Source: Chondrosia reniformis
Lineage: Eukaryota; Porifera; Demospongiae; Chondrillida; Chondrillidae
NCBI GenBank assembly: GCA_947172415.1
Contig: OX359201.1
Coordinates: forward strand, 4,340,001 to 4,404,000
Length of the DNA: 64,000 bases
Direction of reading: 5' to 3'
The notes beneath the pieces are model-generated. The model ran no database searches. It was not told the origin of the DNA and saw only the letters and a program-made list of their open reading frames with translations. This document shows positions 32,975 through 45,302 of the stretch, one piece after another (the stretch's first letter is position 1; each line of letters begins with the position of its first letter). A program made the translations under genes and the position numbers.

Positions 32975-35365
32975 CAATTCATGATCATCAATCCAAAGTA
33001 ATAATAATACTATAAATGTTTCAACAACTAATCAGTTGTCTTCTTCAGTAGTACAATTATACTACTTATTACAACATAGTCACTTCCAGAAACTTAATTA
33101 AATTAGATCTGCCATGCAGAGTGTCCTCTAATATTGTAATATTTTCTTCAGTACTAAATAGGCTTCAGGTAAGGGACCTTTCTCCTGTTCATTGTTTTTG
33201 GGAGATGGTTCACTTACTATGACTCCAACATACAACGGGAGTATATACAGAGAGGTTTGCTGGTCCAAGATTCACGGTTACGTCTTCCAAGCCAATGTAA
33301 TGGTCCTCAATCATGGAATGTCCTGCTAGAGCACTGATGTCTGAAACCGATACACCACTCCACTTAGAGGGTCCTTAGGATTACTTGATGGGGGTGGAGG
33401 GGCTTTAGGATGGGACAAAATGTGCCATTAGATACATCATGGGTCTGTAGGATGTGTCATAATATATATCCAAGTTTCCCAAGACTTGTTTGATGGCCTT
33501 AGAAACTGAATATAAGGTAAAGTTACTTTGACCAGTGGCCCCTTTTGCATGGGCGATGTTATTCCAACCAAACATCTCCGGATTAGATTAGTAGGGTATC
33601 CATTCATTCCCAGAACGCTTGTGGGCCAAGGGATGGTGTAATAAAAACTGCAGATACTGGTGGTATGTGTTCATTTTGGGAACACTGAAAAGGAAACTGA
33701 CCCATCAGTCTCTTTACTTAAGTTGATTAAATAAAGAAAGGACAGTTGCTCACCCTTCTACACCTCATGGGTGAACTGTACTGAGCTTTTTATACTGTTA
33801 GGGTGCTGATGGAAATCCTCAACTAGCTGTGTTTGGTTCCGGGGCTACACAAGTGTCATCAACACATTGATTATAAAACCCCATCCAGTAATTTAGAGAA
33901 ATAGTATTTAGCTGCTTTAATAGAGAACTGCAAAGTGAATGGAAGAAAAGTATTGCTAGCAGTAGTAAAATGCAAGACCTGGCCAACCTATTGGCTGTGT
34001 GTGAACCTGATTATAGAACGAATATCAAGACAGAAATTATATATAGAATCCTTATTACTAAGATAAGAGGCGATGCAGTTAGATTAAGAGTAGAAGAGGG
34101 TATATATATATATGGGCTATAGATTGGAGAGGAGGGAACTTCTACGTATGTTATAGAGCACTGTGAAAAACAGGGAGTAGAAGACTTAATTCTTAGTTGT
34201 GAAAAGATTAGTAATGAAAGGAGTATTTTGGTTAGGGAATTAAGAGTGAGGTGGCATTGACTAAGGCATGGAGTAGTAAAATTGGGTATATTGTAATAAT
34301 ATTAAAATTGACAAAAAGACACAACTTGACTGGATAATAGCCCCATGACTCCCTCCCCTGTCTATGTATTAAATTTAATCTATATTTTATAAATGTGTTA
34401 TTAAGTTGTACATCCCCATATTACTTACTTTATTTTTACTGTATACATATGTCTACATAATCCACACATATCACATGCACCCTTTAAATCACCTTCCATC
34501 TCTCAATGCACTTGAACTACGTATTATGCACCACTTCAGAACTTGTTGCTTTTGTATGTGACTGTCTGGGAAGCTTGATGCACCCAGGCAGTCGGCAATG
34601 TAACTGGGAAGATAGCCTTAAGTCTTAAGTTCTACTCTGTCCCATTGTATCTTTGTGACATCTCCGACCTACCAGTTATCTAAATATCTTGCCTCCATCC
34701 TTATAATAGTCCACTAGTAGGGAATACCGCCTCAGCAGTCAAGAACTCTGGTTTATACGTGTCCAGGTATAGCCCTGTACCCTTAACTAGCACTGGTTGG
34801 CACATTAATTGTAAGCATATATATGCATGGTCACTTTGACAATTATATGTACGGGACACTTACCAGCTCAAAGTCCTTAGAGTTCTTGACTGCTGAGGTG
34901 GTATTCCCTACCAGTGGACTATATAAGGATGGAGGCAAGATATTTAGATAACTGGTAGGTCGGAGAGGTAATCCACGGCCATAAATCCTTGGTGTTTGTC
35001 CTGATGAACTCCTGAGACTATTTTTTGTACAGTTGTCCCGACCGGTGTGGAAGATGCTCTTGGATGGCACATCTGTCTGTACTCCTGTTGTATCATATGT
35101 TGGAGTCAGGGTACATCAAACACCTCCCAAAAAATGAACATGAAGAAAGTTCCCTTGCCTATTTATAAAGATAAGCATAGATGACATCATTAGAAGACAC
35201 TCCAGTGGAGCTATATACGTAATTTAATTCAATTTTCCGGAAGTGACTACGTTGTTATACGTAAATAGTGTTGTTAATTGTTCTTATTGTACTACTGATC
35301 GAAGAAGACAACTGAATTAGTTGAAATGTTTACTGTATTATTATTACTTTGGATTGGTGAATTAT
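32975..35365 (-). mobile_element. PLE remains with inverted ends (MATE A spacer)
   Basis: Inverted ends at about 32975-33110 and 35222-35365 share ACTGAAGAAGACAACTGATT-type hammerhead-like sequence, AATCCAAAGTAATAATAATA, and a TAGTCACTTCC inner part. Inside, 35070-34843 (minus) codes a short RT piece with PRIYGRGLPLRPTSY and YSPLVGN, like the PRIYGLPK block of PLE RTs. A second, inverted copy of this piece lies at about 34670-34745. The middle (33110-34660) has no recognisable coding except a possible capsid-like stretch near 33970-34230. The homologous segment at 42890-44250 lacks about 900 bases (33940-34838). Confidence 0.65.
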
Positions 35366-35499
35366 ACAATAAACTACGAATGGAAGCTATAGGACCCAAT
35401 CGTTCAGGACTCTATAAAGTATATAAGTAACTGTATTTAGTTATTAATATAATTGATAATACCGTATTATCTCTAATATCAGTCCGGGACTTGTATTTT

Positions 35500-35884
35500 T
35501 GGGGCGCCGCAGGCGCCCCTATATTGTTTTCAGAAATTATGTTAACGTATGGCTTCCTGTTCGTAGTCTTGTATATATATATATCTGTCAAAAAATGGCG
35601 GACGTTCGGCTAGCTTTCGTTTTCTAGCTTAAAATTAGCTTTCTCTTCCTTAGCGTAGAACAGTGAACGAACGAAATGGACTTAAAAACCACCCTTACTA
35701 ATACTATGTAACGTAAAGCTTGCGTAAAAACGTTTTCTACGAGATATGGCCTTGAAAAATTGACGGTCAACAAGAGTCGATCGGAAATCGGTTAACCGGA
35801 TATCTATGACAAGCAGCCAAGTAGTTCGAGTTTACTTAGGGGCGCCTGGCGCCCCACGAGTTTTTTAAACTCGAACTACTTGTT
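35500..35884. mobile_element. insertion with GC-rich hairpin ends, absent from the B duplicate
   Basis: Compared with the duplicate at 44393-44405, 35500-35884 is extra, so an insertion is directly visible. It starts with GGGGCGCC-GCA-GGCGCCCC (35501-35519) and ends with GGGGCGCC-T-GGCGCCCC (35839-35855). The second hairpin is nested in a 17-bp palindrome CAAGTAGTTCGAGTTTA / TAAACTCGAACTACTTG (35818-35834, 35866-35882). No open frame; the class is unknown. Similar TCGAGTTTAAAAACTC sequence occurs at 42345-42390. Confidence 0.75.
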
Positions 35885-36008
35885 TCAAACCTTTTATTGA
35901 AGACTGGGCTTGTATAAGAGACTGGGCTTTTATTTTTTTCAATCCTTCAATTCATATTGGTAAATCAACTTTGTTGGGACAATTTCCGCATGCATAAACT
36001 ATGTAAAT

Positions 36009-37117
36009 AAGTTAAATAAAAACATTCAAAAATAAAGTTAAAAGTAGGGATGGCACTATAACAGTGATTGGCACATCCAGAAAAAGTAACCAAAACAAGA
36101 AAGTGATCATATGGTAAGGCTAACATTGCAGAAGTGGCATACTGAAACTTAACTATACACATCACTTCTATGTTTGGGCGCATCATGGATATACTAGAAG
36201 TAGGGATCGATGCGCCCAAACATAGAAGTGATGTGTATAGTTAAGTTTCAGTATGCCACTTCTGCAATGTTAGCCTTACCATATGATCACTTTCTTGTTT
36301 CGTTACTTTTTCTGGATGTGCCAATCACTGTTATAGTGCCATCCCTACTTTTAACTTCATTTTTGAATGTTTTTATTTAACTTGTATTGCTCCTTTTTTC
36401 TTATTAACATTTGTTTTGAAAGTTTTCTTGGCGAAAATTTGAAATAAAGTAGCAGAATAGACGATATAATCGAGAGCTCTAAATTAAAAAAATGGCGTCC
36501 GAAAAGATCCCAAATTTGTCAAATAAATCATCTACCGTTCTTTAATATTTAGTTTAGGATATTAAAGGGTCCGTAATCGTTAATAATACGACTATATATA
36601 GGCCCTGCAAAGCGACTAAGTAATTCGATCACGGGGGGCGGCAGTACCACAAATATTTCTAACTCAAGTTACTTATTTATATACAGAGAATTTGACTTAA
36701 TTAAAAAATGGCGTTCGAAGATTTGGCACCTTAAAAAGTAACACGCTTCGGATAGAGCGCGTTGAAATCTAGGGTTGCCTATTCCCTAGTTCGGAAACAT
36801 TCATGACGATTTAGTGCTTGTATGTACCTGCGTAAGTTCGCATGCTAGCGCTAGCTCATTTGAAAAAAGAAGAAGAAAAAATGAGGAATTTCAGAATTTG
36901 GCCTATTTCGGTTTAACCACTTTGCGAAGGTTGTAGAGCATCGAAACATGTTTTGGCGTTTAGAAAAGCATGCAAAAACGACTGCAAACACTCGAATACA
37001 AGCAAAAAACCTATCGCTGTTGATTTATTAGGTGTTAATTGATAATACATTGAATAGGGCGGCCATGTTTTTTTTCGGCCATCCCTACTTATAGAGTACT
37101 ACCGTACTCTATGATAG
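36009..37117. mobile_element. 1.1-kb dispersed repeat X, copy 1 (hairpin head, covarying tail hairpin)
   Basis: Extra relative to the B duplicate (44519-44523), so a true insertion. The head is a hairpin of two 175-base arms (36009-36184, 36209-36383) around 24 bases. The tail is the CATCGAAACATG family. The 3' end carries a stem ATAGAGTAC/GTACTCTAT. Inner marks AAGTAGGGATGGC and GGCCATCCCTACTT are inverted near the two ends. No coding capacity is seen. Copy 2 at 49756-60170 is split by a transposon. Confidence 0.8.
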
Positions 37118-37547
37118 AGAGCAGCATGTTTGATAAGTATGAATATATACCATAAGTCTTTTATTAGTGTGTCAGTGGGCTTATATTGGGTACTGGGCTT
37201 ATAACTCGTAAAGGTGGGCTTCTATTGGAGACGAGCTTGTATTAGAGATAATATGATATGTACGTACGTACGTATATATATACCAACCACAGCCTGGTAG
37301 CAAGAAAACTTATAAATGCATGAGAGAATATAGGTTCATTGCTACGAGCCATCCCAGGAACAACAACCTGGACTGTGGACTGATCCTCAATGATGTGTGG
37401 CACCCCTTTGTCACCCAGCTGTAATATAATATTTCTTCTGAGTTTTTTCACTACCTATTTTTAGAACTATTACATCATCATTGCAACATCACATTACGTC
37501 ACGATTTCTTATCTCACCAATCAGTTTGTTTATATTCAAGGTGTAAC

Positions 37548-37600
37548 TTATTTGTGTCATTAGCTGATGAAGGTCTACGGACCGAAACCTCCTGAAATAA
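37548..37600 (+). repeat. mutated hammerhead-like motif
   Basis: Same context as the copy at 44974-45011, but stem I is disturbed (ATTAG) and ACGT is ACCT. It sits in the duplicated 5' flank of MATE gene B and so pairs by descent with the copy before gene C. Confidence 0.6.
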
Positions 37601-37888
37601 TTCATTAATTGTTTCGCGCTGCTACGGAAAGCTCATCAACTAACTAACCTTATAAATGCATGCTTAGTCTTTACAGTTATACCTTCAGTAGAGTTTTGTG
37701 TGGTTGTGTTGGTAGGTGATAATGAGGCATTTGGAGCAACTCTGATGTTACTACTGTGCTGGCAACCTGTTTGCCTACATTTTGTGTTAGGTTCTTTGAT
37801 ATAGGTATATAGGATAAGTACCAACCACAGCCTGGTAACATAAAAATGCATATTCAGTCTTTTCCTGTTATAAACCTTCATGTAGAGT

Positions 37889-40800
37889 ATGAAAACTGTA
37901 ACTACATTTTATAACAGGATTAAGAGGTCTAAGAGGGCTCAATGGATTCTTAACCAGCTCTTATGGATCAAAGAAGAAGTAAAAGCTCAGCTGTATCTTG
38001 CTATACCTATTGCCTTAAGTTGTGTTCTATTGGAAGTTCCATTCTACACTTCAATTGCCTTTGTTGGACATATAGAGGGACATAATGTGACCACATCTAC
38101 ATTTGTGGAGGCTATGGCTTTAAATATTGGCTTCATTCATCTAATTGTAACCAGTGTTACTTATGGATTAGTGACAGCCATAGAAACTCTAGTTTCTCAA
38201 TCTGTTGGTGCTGGTAACTTTCCAAGAGTAGGAGTGATACTTCAGAGGTCCATATTGATAATTTTTCTAGTAATGCTCCTGCAATATGCAATATTATCCA
38301 ACTCTACCTCCATTCTACACCTGCTACATCAGCCTCCCTGTGTCATAGATCAAATTGAGCTGTTTATGCAAGTTTTTTATGCGGGTATTCCACCATTTGT
38401 TCTTCAGTATCTCTTGATTAGATACTATCAAGTACAGGGTGTAGTCTTGCCCTTCATACTGACAGGAGTAGTGGCTAATATTGCCAACATTGTGGCTCAC
38501 TTTGTGTTTGTTGTGGTGCTAAAATTGGAAATGAGAGGAGCCGCACTTTCTCTGTGCATCTGCTATTACTCACAACTACTCTTAATTGTGATTGTTGGAA
38601 TGGTCCTGAAGCTGAACAAGAAGACATGGGAAGGATGGAGTAGGGAGTGTTTGAATGGTTGGGGAGAGTTTCTAAAGTTGGCTTTACCTGGAGTTTTTAT
38701 GGTTGGTATTGATTGGAGTCTATTTCAAGCTGGTTACTTTCTACTAGGATTTATGCCTGGAAATGAAATTGAGCTAGGAATATTTGGAATTATAACCAAC
38801 TATGAGATCATAGTATTTACATTAGGTCCATTTACACTTGGATTGGCAATGTCAATACAAATAGGAACAAAACTAGGAGCTGGTAAGTGTCCCATATATA
38901 TATATATATATGTATAACATATACTCTCTATGCAGTATAGTTGAGAATTTCAAAGCCTGCAACTATACGTACTATTTAAAATACTGATTATCCTAGGGGT
39001 CACTTGGATCTCTTTAATTTTGTAACTGGCACTGTGTAGCTATAGTACTTGATTGTAATTTTAATATTACATAGTCACTTGGATCTCTTAAATTTGTAAC
39101 TTGTACTGTGTAGTACTTGATCGTAATTTTAATATTTGCCAGTAACTTGCACTGAGTAGTGCACTTGAGTGTAATTAGCTAGCAAAGTATTTTACTATAC
39201 TTATAGACATTCGCTATGAGCAATTTCGTTACGAGATTCTACTGTATGCACACATGGAAAACGTACACACATGGATAAGAATTAAGCCTTGTTGAACGTC
39301 AGCAACATGAATTTACTAATTCTGGACGTTTCGACCCAGAGTTCTTTATCAGCAATACATGAGGAATGGGAATACAAGTCAGTATAGGAAATTAGTAAAT
39401 TCATGTTGCTGACACTAAACAAGGCTTTATTCTCATAATGATACACATGAATAAGTAAAAATATTAACAGATAACGTAAGAAGAGAAGACAGAGCTTAAA
39501 TTACCTAGGTAATACGGTCGACCAAACGAATTCAGTCTTTCGTATCAATATAGGAACAACTCTGCCTGAAACTTGACGGGAACGTATATACAAAAACGCT
39601 TTATCTAACCTTCGCTACAACTCGCCTGTTCGGTAGCTCCTTCTCGTAGGAGAGCGTCGACTTGTCATAGCCGTTCTCGAAAGGATGATCTTCTTTAGGA
39701 ACGAGGCGGTAACGTCTTTGCAACGTGAAATGATTCCCAAATTGTGTAGGCAAGGACATACGAGGGTGTGGGAGACGCATTACAAAAACGTAATACATCA
39801 TCAGATTGCGCAATCATAACCTTGAATTCTTTACTATATCTCGATTAATTTGCAACTTTAATTAAGCAAAACTTCGCCAGACGTTTGACATACACATGTA
39901 CCATGATATATGTCGGTTTCACAGTGATTTGACGAATTGATAATTTTTATTAATATAACACTTGTTTTCAATATAAATTTCCTATAGGTTTTCTATAGTC
40001 CTATGGCATTTTATATGCAGACTTTGTCCTTAGTTTTCTACCAAACGGAGACCTAAATCAAAAATCCCTTAATTTTAAATGAGTTTTATACCCTAAACAT
40101 TATGATGATATGCCCATTCTGTTGCTAGGTCCTTTCCTGGAGCTATATGAATTATTTATATTATATTAGATTAGATTAGATTAGATTAGATTAGATTACC
40201 TTAGTATATTGTAACTTGTACTGTATATATTGATTTTCACCTGCATGCACTAAGCAGAGCGAATTTATCACCACCAGTATTACATGCAATTATTTTCCAT
40301 AATTAGGTAAACCAAACGAAGCAAAGAAATCCATGTTCACTTCATTTGTCATGTTTGGAATGTGGATGTCATTTCTTGAAATAATAACTTATTCTCTAAG
40401 AGAATATATTCCTAGAATATCCACTTCTGATGAATGCATCTTGAATCCATTGCATCTTCCCTGGTTGCTATTACTTATGGAATTGTTCTTTAGCCATAGT
40501 CAGTATTTCCTAAGTTGTGTACTGCGAGGATGTGGCTTACAAATACTAGGAAGCATCCTAAGTACTACATGTTTTGGCTTTATTGGCCTTGTAATTGGTG
40601 CAATATTTGTTGTAATGCTTGATATGGGAGCTGCTGGTTTTCTGATTGGCCTCATTGTAGGAGCTGCAGTTGCTTTTGTGTTGTACATTTTAATCATCAT
40701 TTGTATTAATTGGGAAAAACGCTCAAAAATAGCTCAAAACTTGGCCAAACCAAAGTCGTCAAAGATGCATGCTATGGTAAACAATAGCGATCCGTCACTC

Positions 40801-41184
40801 AAAGAAAGGAATAGTGATCCATCACACCAAGAAGGCCATGCTACTATCAATTCTACAGCTCCTGATGTCAATGAAAAGAATCAGAAGAAATCCCAACATG
40901 ACAATTCAGAGAAAAATGGTGAAAATGAAGCATGCAATTGCAAGAATGACTGTAGGGACGTATGCAGTGGATGTTTGAAGAAAGGAGTTGAGACAACCAA
41001 GATGAAAAAGAATTCTGCTAGAGACCTTCTTGTTAAAATCATAGCTGTTGTAGTAATTGTTTCAGTGACAGCAACAGCTATATGCATCGGGAATCTGTTT
41101 GTCTACAAGTGGAAATTATGTGATATGTTAGATTACCTGAATTCTGCAAATGACACCATTGTCATAACCAAAATTAGTTGCTAA
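37889..41184 (+). CDS. MATE multidrug/toxin extrusion transporter B
   Basis: Exons 37889-38882 and 40307-41184, 623 residues. It differs from copy A at scattered positions (for example NIGFIH for NISFIH, LFFSHSQYF for LFFGQSQYF, PGVFMVG for PGVIMVG, PKSSKMHAM for PKSTAENHAM). Both signature blocks and the C-terminal helix are present, so it appears functional. Its intron is 1424 bases against 334 in copy A. The extra DNA includes a fold-back (39299-39412) around a PLE-type motif and an ATTAG pentamer run (about 40164-40198). The spacer upstream is a diverged copy of that before gene C, which supports duplication of whole units rather than of the coding part alone. Confidence 0.93.
39299..39412. 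repeat. fold-back with degenerate hammerhead-type centre (MATE B intron)
   Basis: TCAGCAACATGAATTTACTA at left and TAGTAAATTCATGTTGCTGA at right are exact inverted copies. The centre on the minus strand reads CTGATAA, A, GAACTCTGGGTC, GAAACGTC. The conserved G of CTGATGA is A, so cleavage is not expected. Confidence 0.75.
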
Positions 41185-41703
41185 ATGAACATTAATTACA
41201 TTCACTAATTATTGATTATTTATTAATAAGTTATAGTATTTTCATTTTAATTATTAATATTGCAACATGCTGTATTTGTGTATGCTGTAACTATTTATAA
41301 AAAATATAATCTACATGTACACCAACATTGACAACCTCTCAAGGCTTTTGTCTGCAGGGATAGCTGATAGACCTCCAATCAATACCAAACTACGATTCCT
41401 TGCTGATTTACCACTAATGATCAGACTAGATGATATTATAGTACTTGTAGTGTTATTACATGAGGTGGTGGTGCTATTATATAGAAGTGGTATATATAGA
41501 GTTGGTATGTGTAGTGTTAGCATTAGTGGTGCTATATAGCAGTGATGCTAGCGGTGGCAGTGCTATATGCAAATACCAGTCTATAGTTAATGTCAGCTTA
41601 TATTTAGACACTATTGAAACAGGCATTGTCAATGTTTACCTGAGATTACCTCCAGAAAAGAGTCAGCAAGGGGTCAAGTTCACCAGTTTGATGATTTGAA
41701 ATA

Positions 41704-41930
41704 ACTGACTGACTGACTGACTGACTGACTGACTGACTGACCGTCTGACTGCATGACCGTCTGACTGACTGACTGACTGACTGACTGACCGTCTGACTGA
41801 CTGACTGACTGTCTGACTGACTGACCGACCGACTGACTGACTGACTGACTGACTGACTGACTGACTGACTGACTGACTGACTGACTGACTGACTGGCTGG
41901 CTGGCTGGCTGACTGACTGACTGACTGGCA
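41704..41930. repeat. interrupted GACT/CTGA array after MATE B
   Basis: About 225 bases of CTGA units with GTCTGAC, CCGAC and GGCTGGCTGG interruptions. It lies about 520 bases past the stop of gene B. On the minus strand it opens a long Ser/Gln frame, which is a by-product of the repeat and not a gene. Confidence 0.95.
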
Positions 41931-42889
41931 GATGGAGCTAGGAAATCACATAACCTCTTACACAATTGTGTGGAGTAATGATATTGGAAGTAGGGATGGC
42001 CAATGCAGCAATAATGTGTTAGGGTGATATCTGAAGTATATAGGAATAGCACAGCCTATCCCTGTTTCTTTTTAACCATTTTGTGAGCATTGTATATATA
42101 TACGTAGAGCATCGAAACATGTTTTGACAATTAGAAAGGCATACATAAATGACTGCATAAACTGAAATCACTTCATTGTTGATTATTAGATATTACCTTG
42201 AATACAGGAGCAATGTCCCTCTGATATGTCATGGACAAGAAAAGAACGTTCGTACATGTAGCTTATCGTATATATACAGTATATACAAGTTACAATATAC
42301 TAAGGTATTCTAATATAATTAATTAATTAATATAAATTAATAAACAAGTATTTCGAGTTTAAAAACTCCGAATTAACTCGAATTACTTGGCCGCATCGTT
42401 GGGATTTAATATATATATTCGTAATACTAACGATTGAGGACGCTTAAGTGTCCTGAAATTTATAAATAACGATGGAAAAGCTTCGTTAACTAAAGCTTCC
42501 TGAACGCCGCCATTTGCAAAAACGATGTATTGACGTATAAATTAAGTGTTACAATAGGGACATCATATGACATACGTATGTAAAGGCCTTGGCCTTTTAT
42601 GTCTCTTGTGTACAAGTTACAAAATGGTCTCTAACCCTGTTGATTATGCGAATGCATGCAACCAACCGTCGGTATTCTTAGCTCACTCACAAGCAAATCA
42701 AACTGCTGTGCACGTGGTTATTAGCTGAGACCCCTTTAGGACTGGAACCTTTGTTGATATATGGCATGCAGATGCATCATCTTCAGTCTATATACTAAGG
42801 TGTGAAAGGGTAATTGGTAGGCCATGTGTTCTACCTTGCAATTGGATGATCTGTATCAACTACTACTCTCTATGCAGTAGTTGAGGATT

Positions 42890-44250
42890 TACAACATATA
42901 GTCACTTCCAGAAACTTAATTAAATTAGATCTGCCAGAGTGTCCTCTAATACTGTAATATTTTCTTCAGTACTAAATAGGCTTCAGGTAAGGGACCTTTC
43001 TCCCTGTTCATTGTTTTTGGGAGATGGTTCATATACCATGACTCCAACACACAGCAGGAATATTATACAGATACGTAGGTGTGCCGGTCCAAGATTCACG
43101 GTTACGTCTTCCAAGCCAAAGTAATGGTCCTCAATCATGGCATGTTAATTCTGCTAGAGCACTTATGTCTGAAACCATTACACCAGTCCACTTATACTTG
43201 ACAGGGGTAGAGGGTCCTTAAAATGTGCCATTAGATACATCATGGGTTTGAAGGATGTGTCATAATATCCAAGTTTCCCAAGACTCATTTGATGGCCTTA
43301 GAAACTGTATATAAGGTAAAGTTACTTTGACCAGTGGCCCCTTTTGCATGGGCAATGTCATTCCAACCAAACATCTCCGGATCAGATTAGTAGGGTATCC
43401 ATTCATTCTCAGAACGCTTGTGGGCCAAGGGATGATGTAATAAAAGCTGCCGATACTGGTGGTATGTGTTCATTTTGGGAACACTGAAAAGGAAACTGAC
43501 CCATCAGTCTCTTTAGTTAAGTTGATTAAATAAAGAAAGGACAGTTGGTCACCCTTCTACACCTCATGGGTGAACTGTATTGAGCTTTTTATACTGTTAG
43601 GGTGCTGATGGAAATCCTCAACTAGCTGTGCTTGGTTCCGGGGCTACACAAGTGTCATCAACACATTGATTATAAAACCCCATCCAGTAATTTAGAGAAA
43701 TAGTATTTAGCTGCTTTAATAGAGATTCTGAACTGCAAAGTGAATGACAATTATATGTACGGGACACTTACCAGCTCAAAGTCCTTAGAGTTCTGACTGC
43801 TGAGGTGGTATTCCCTACCAGTGGACTATATAAGGATGGAGGCAAGATATTTAGATAACTGGTAGGTCGGAGAGGTAATCCATAAATCCTTGGTGTTTGT
43901 CCTGATGAACTCCTGAGACTATTTTTTGTACAGTTGTCCCGACTGGTGTGGAAGATGCTCTTGGATGGCACATCTGTCTATACTCCTGTTGTATCATATG
44001 TTGGAGTCATGGTACATCAAACACCTCCCAAAAAATGAATATGAAGAAAGCTCCCTTGCCTATTTATAAAGATAAGCATAGATGACATCATTAGAAGACA
44101 CTCCAGTGGAGCTATATACGTAATTTAATTCAATTTTCCGGAAGTGACTACGTTGTTATACGTAAATAGTGTTGTTAATTGTTCTTATTGTACTACTGAT
44201 CGAAGAAGACAACTGATTAGTTGAAATGTTTACTGTATTATTATTACTTT
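42890..44250 (-). mobile_element. PLE remains, duplicate of the MATE A spacer segment
   Basis: Homologous to 33070-35300 but lacking about 900 internal bases. It carries the same minus-strand RT piece at 43971-43768 (PRIYGLPLRPTSY, YSPLVGN) and the same hammerhead-like right end (about 44190-44240). The left hammerhead-like end present before gene A is missing here. Confidence 0.65.
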
Positions 44251-44959
44251 GGATTGGTGAATGATACAATAAACTATGAATGGAAGCTATAGGACCCAAT
44301 TGTTCAGGACTCTATAAAGTATATAAGGAACTGCATTTAAATATTAATATAATTGATAATACCGTATTATCTCTAATATCAGTCCGGGACTTGTATTTTT
44401 TCAAACCTTTTATTGAAGACTGGGCTTGTATAAGAGAATGGGCTTTTATTTTTTCAATCCTTCAATTCATATTGGTAAATCAACTTTGTTGGGACAACTT
44501 CCACATGCATAAACTATGTAAATATAGAGAGCAGCATGTTTGATAAGTATGAATATATACCATAAGTCTTTTATTAGTGTGTCAGTAGGCTTATATTGGG
44601 TACTGGGCTTATATTTTTTGATAACTCATGAAGGTGGGCTTCTATTGGAGACGAGCTTGTATTAGAGATAATATGATATGTACGTATGTACGTATATACC
44701 AACCACAGCCTGGTAGCAAGAAAACTTATAAATGCATGAGAGAATATAGGTTCATTGCTACGAGCCATCCCAGGAACAACAACCTGGACAGTGGACTGAT
44801 CCTCAATGATGTGTGGCACCCCTTTGTCACCCGGCTGTAATATAATATTTCTTCTGTTTTTCACTACCTATTTTTAGAACTATTAAATCATCATTGACAA
44901 CATCACATTAAGTCACGATTTCTTATCTCACCAATCAGTTTGTTTATATTCAAGGTGTA

Positions 44960-45030
44960 ACTTATTTGTGGCATTCAGCTGATGAAGGTCTACGGACCGA
45001 AACGTCCTGAAATAATTCATTAATTGTTTC
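44960..45030 (+). ncRNA. hammerhead-like ribozyme motif upstream of MATE C
   Basis: TTCAG (44974-44978), CTGATGA (44979-44985), A, GGTC-TACG-GACC (44987-44998), GAAA (44999-45002), CGTC, then CTGAA (45007-45011) pairing exactly with TTCAG. A further TTATTT upstream can pair with AAATAA downstream across a bulge. The predicted cut is after 45006. Stem III is the palindrome ACGT, again suggesting action as a dimer. All core bases match the hammerhead except the extra A. Confidence 0.7.
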
Positions 45031-45302
45031 GCGCTGCTACGGAAAGCTCATCAACTAACTAACCTTATAAATGCATGCTTAGTCTTTACAGTTATACCTT
45101 CAGTAGAGTTTTGTGTGGTTGTGTTGCTAGGTGATAATGAGGCATTTGGAACAACTCTAGTGTGCTGGCAACCTGTTTGCCTGCATTTAGTGTTAGGTTC
45201 TTTGATATAGGTATATAGGATAAGTACCAACCACAGCCTGGTAACATAAAAATGCATACTCAGTCTTTTCCTCTTACTCTGTTATAAACCTTCATGTAGA
45301 GT

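Noticed and set aside
35500..35884. Helitron identity for the GC-hairpin insertion
   Set aside because: It has a 3' hairpin but no TC start, no CTRR end and no A/T target junction.
41663..42052. 129-residue minus-strand frame rich in Ser-Gln-Ser-Val
   Set aside because: It is the translation of the GACT tetranucleotide array and its flanks, not a gene.
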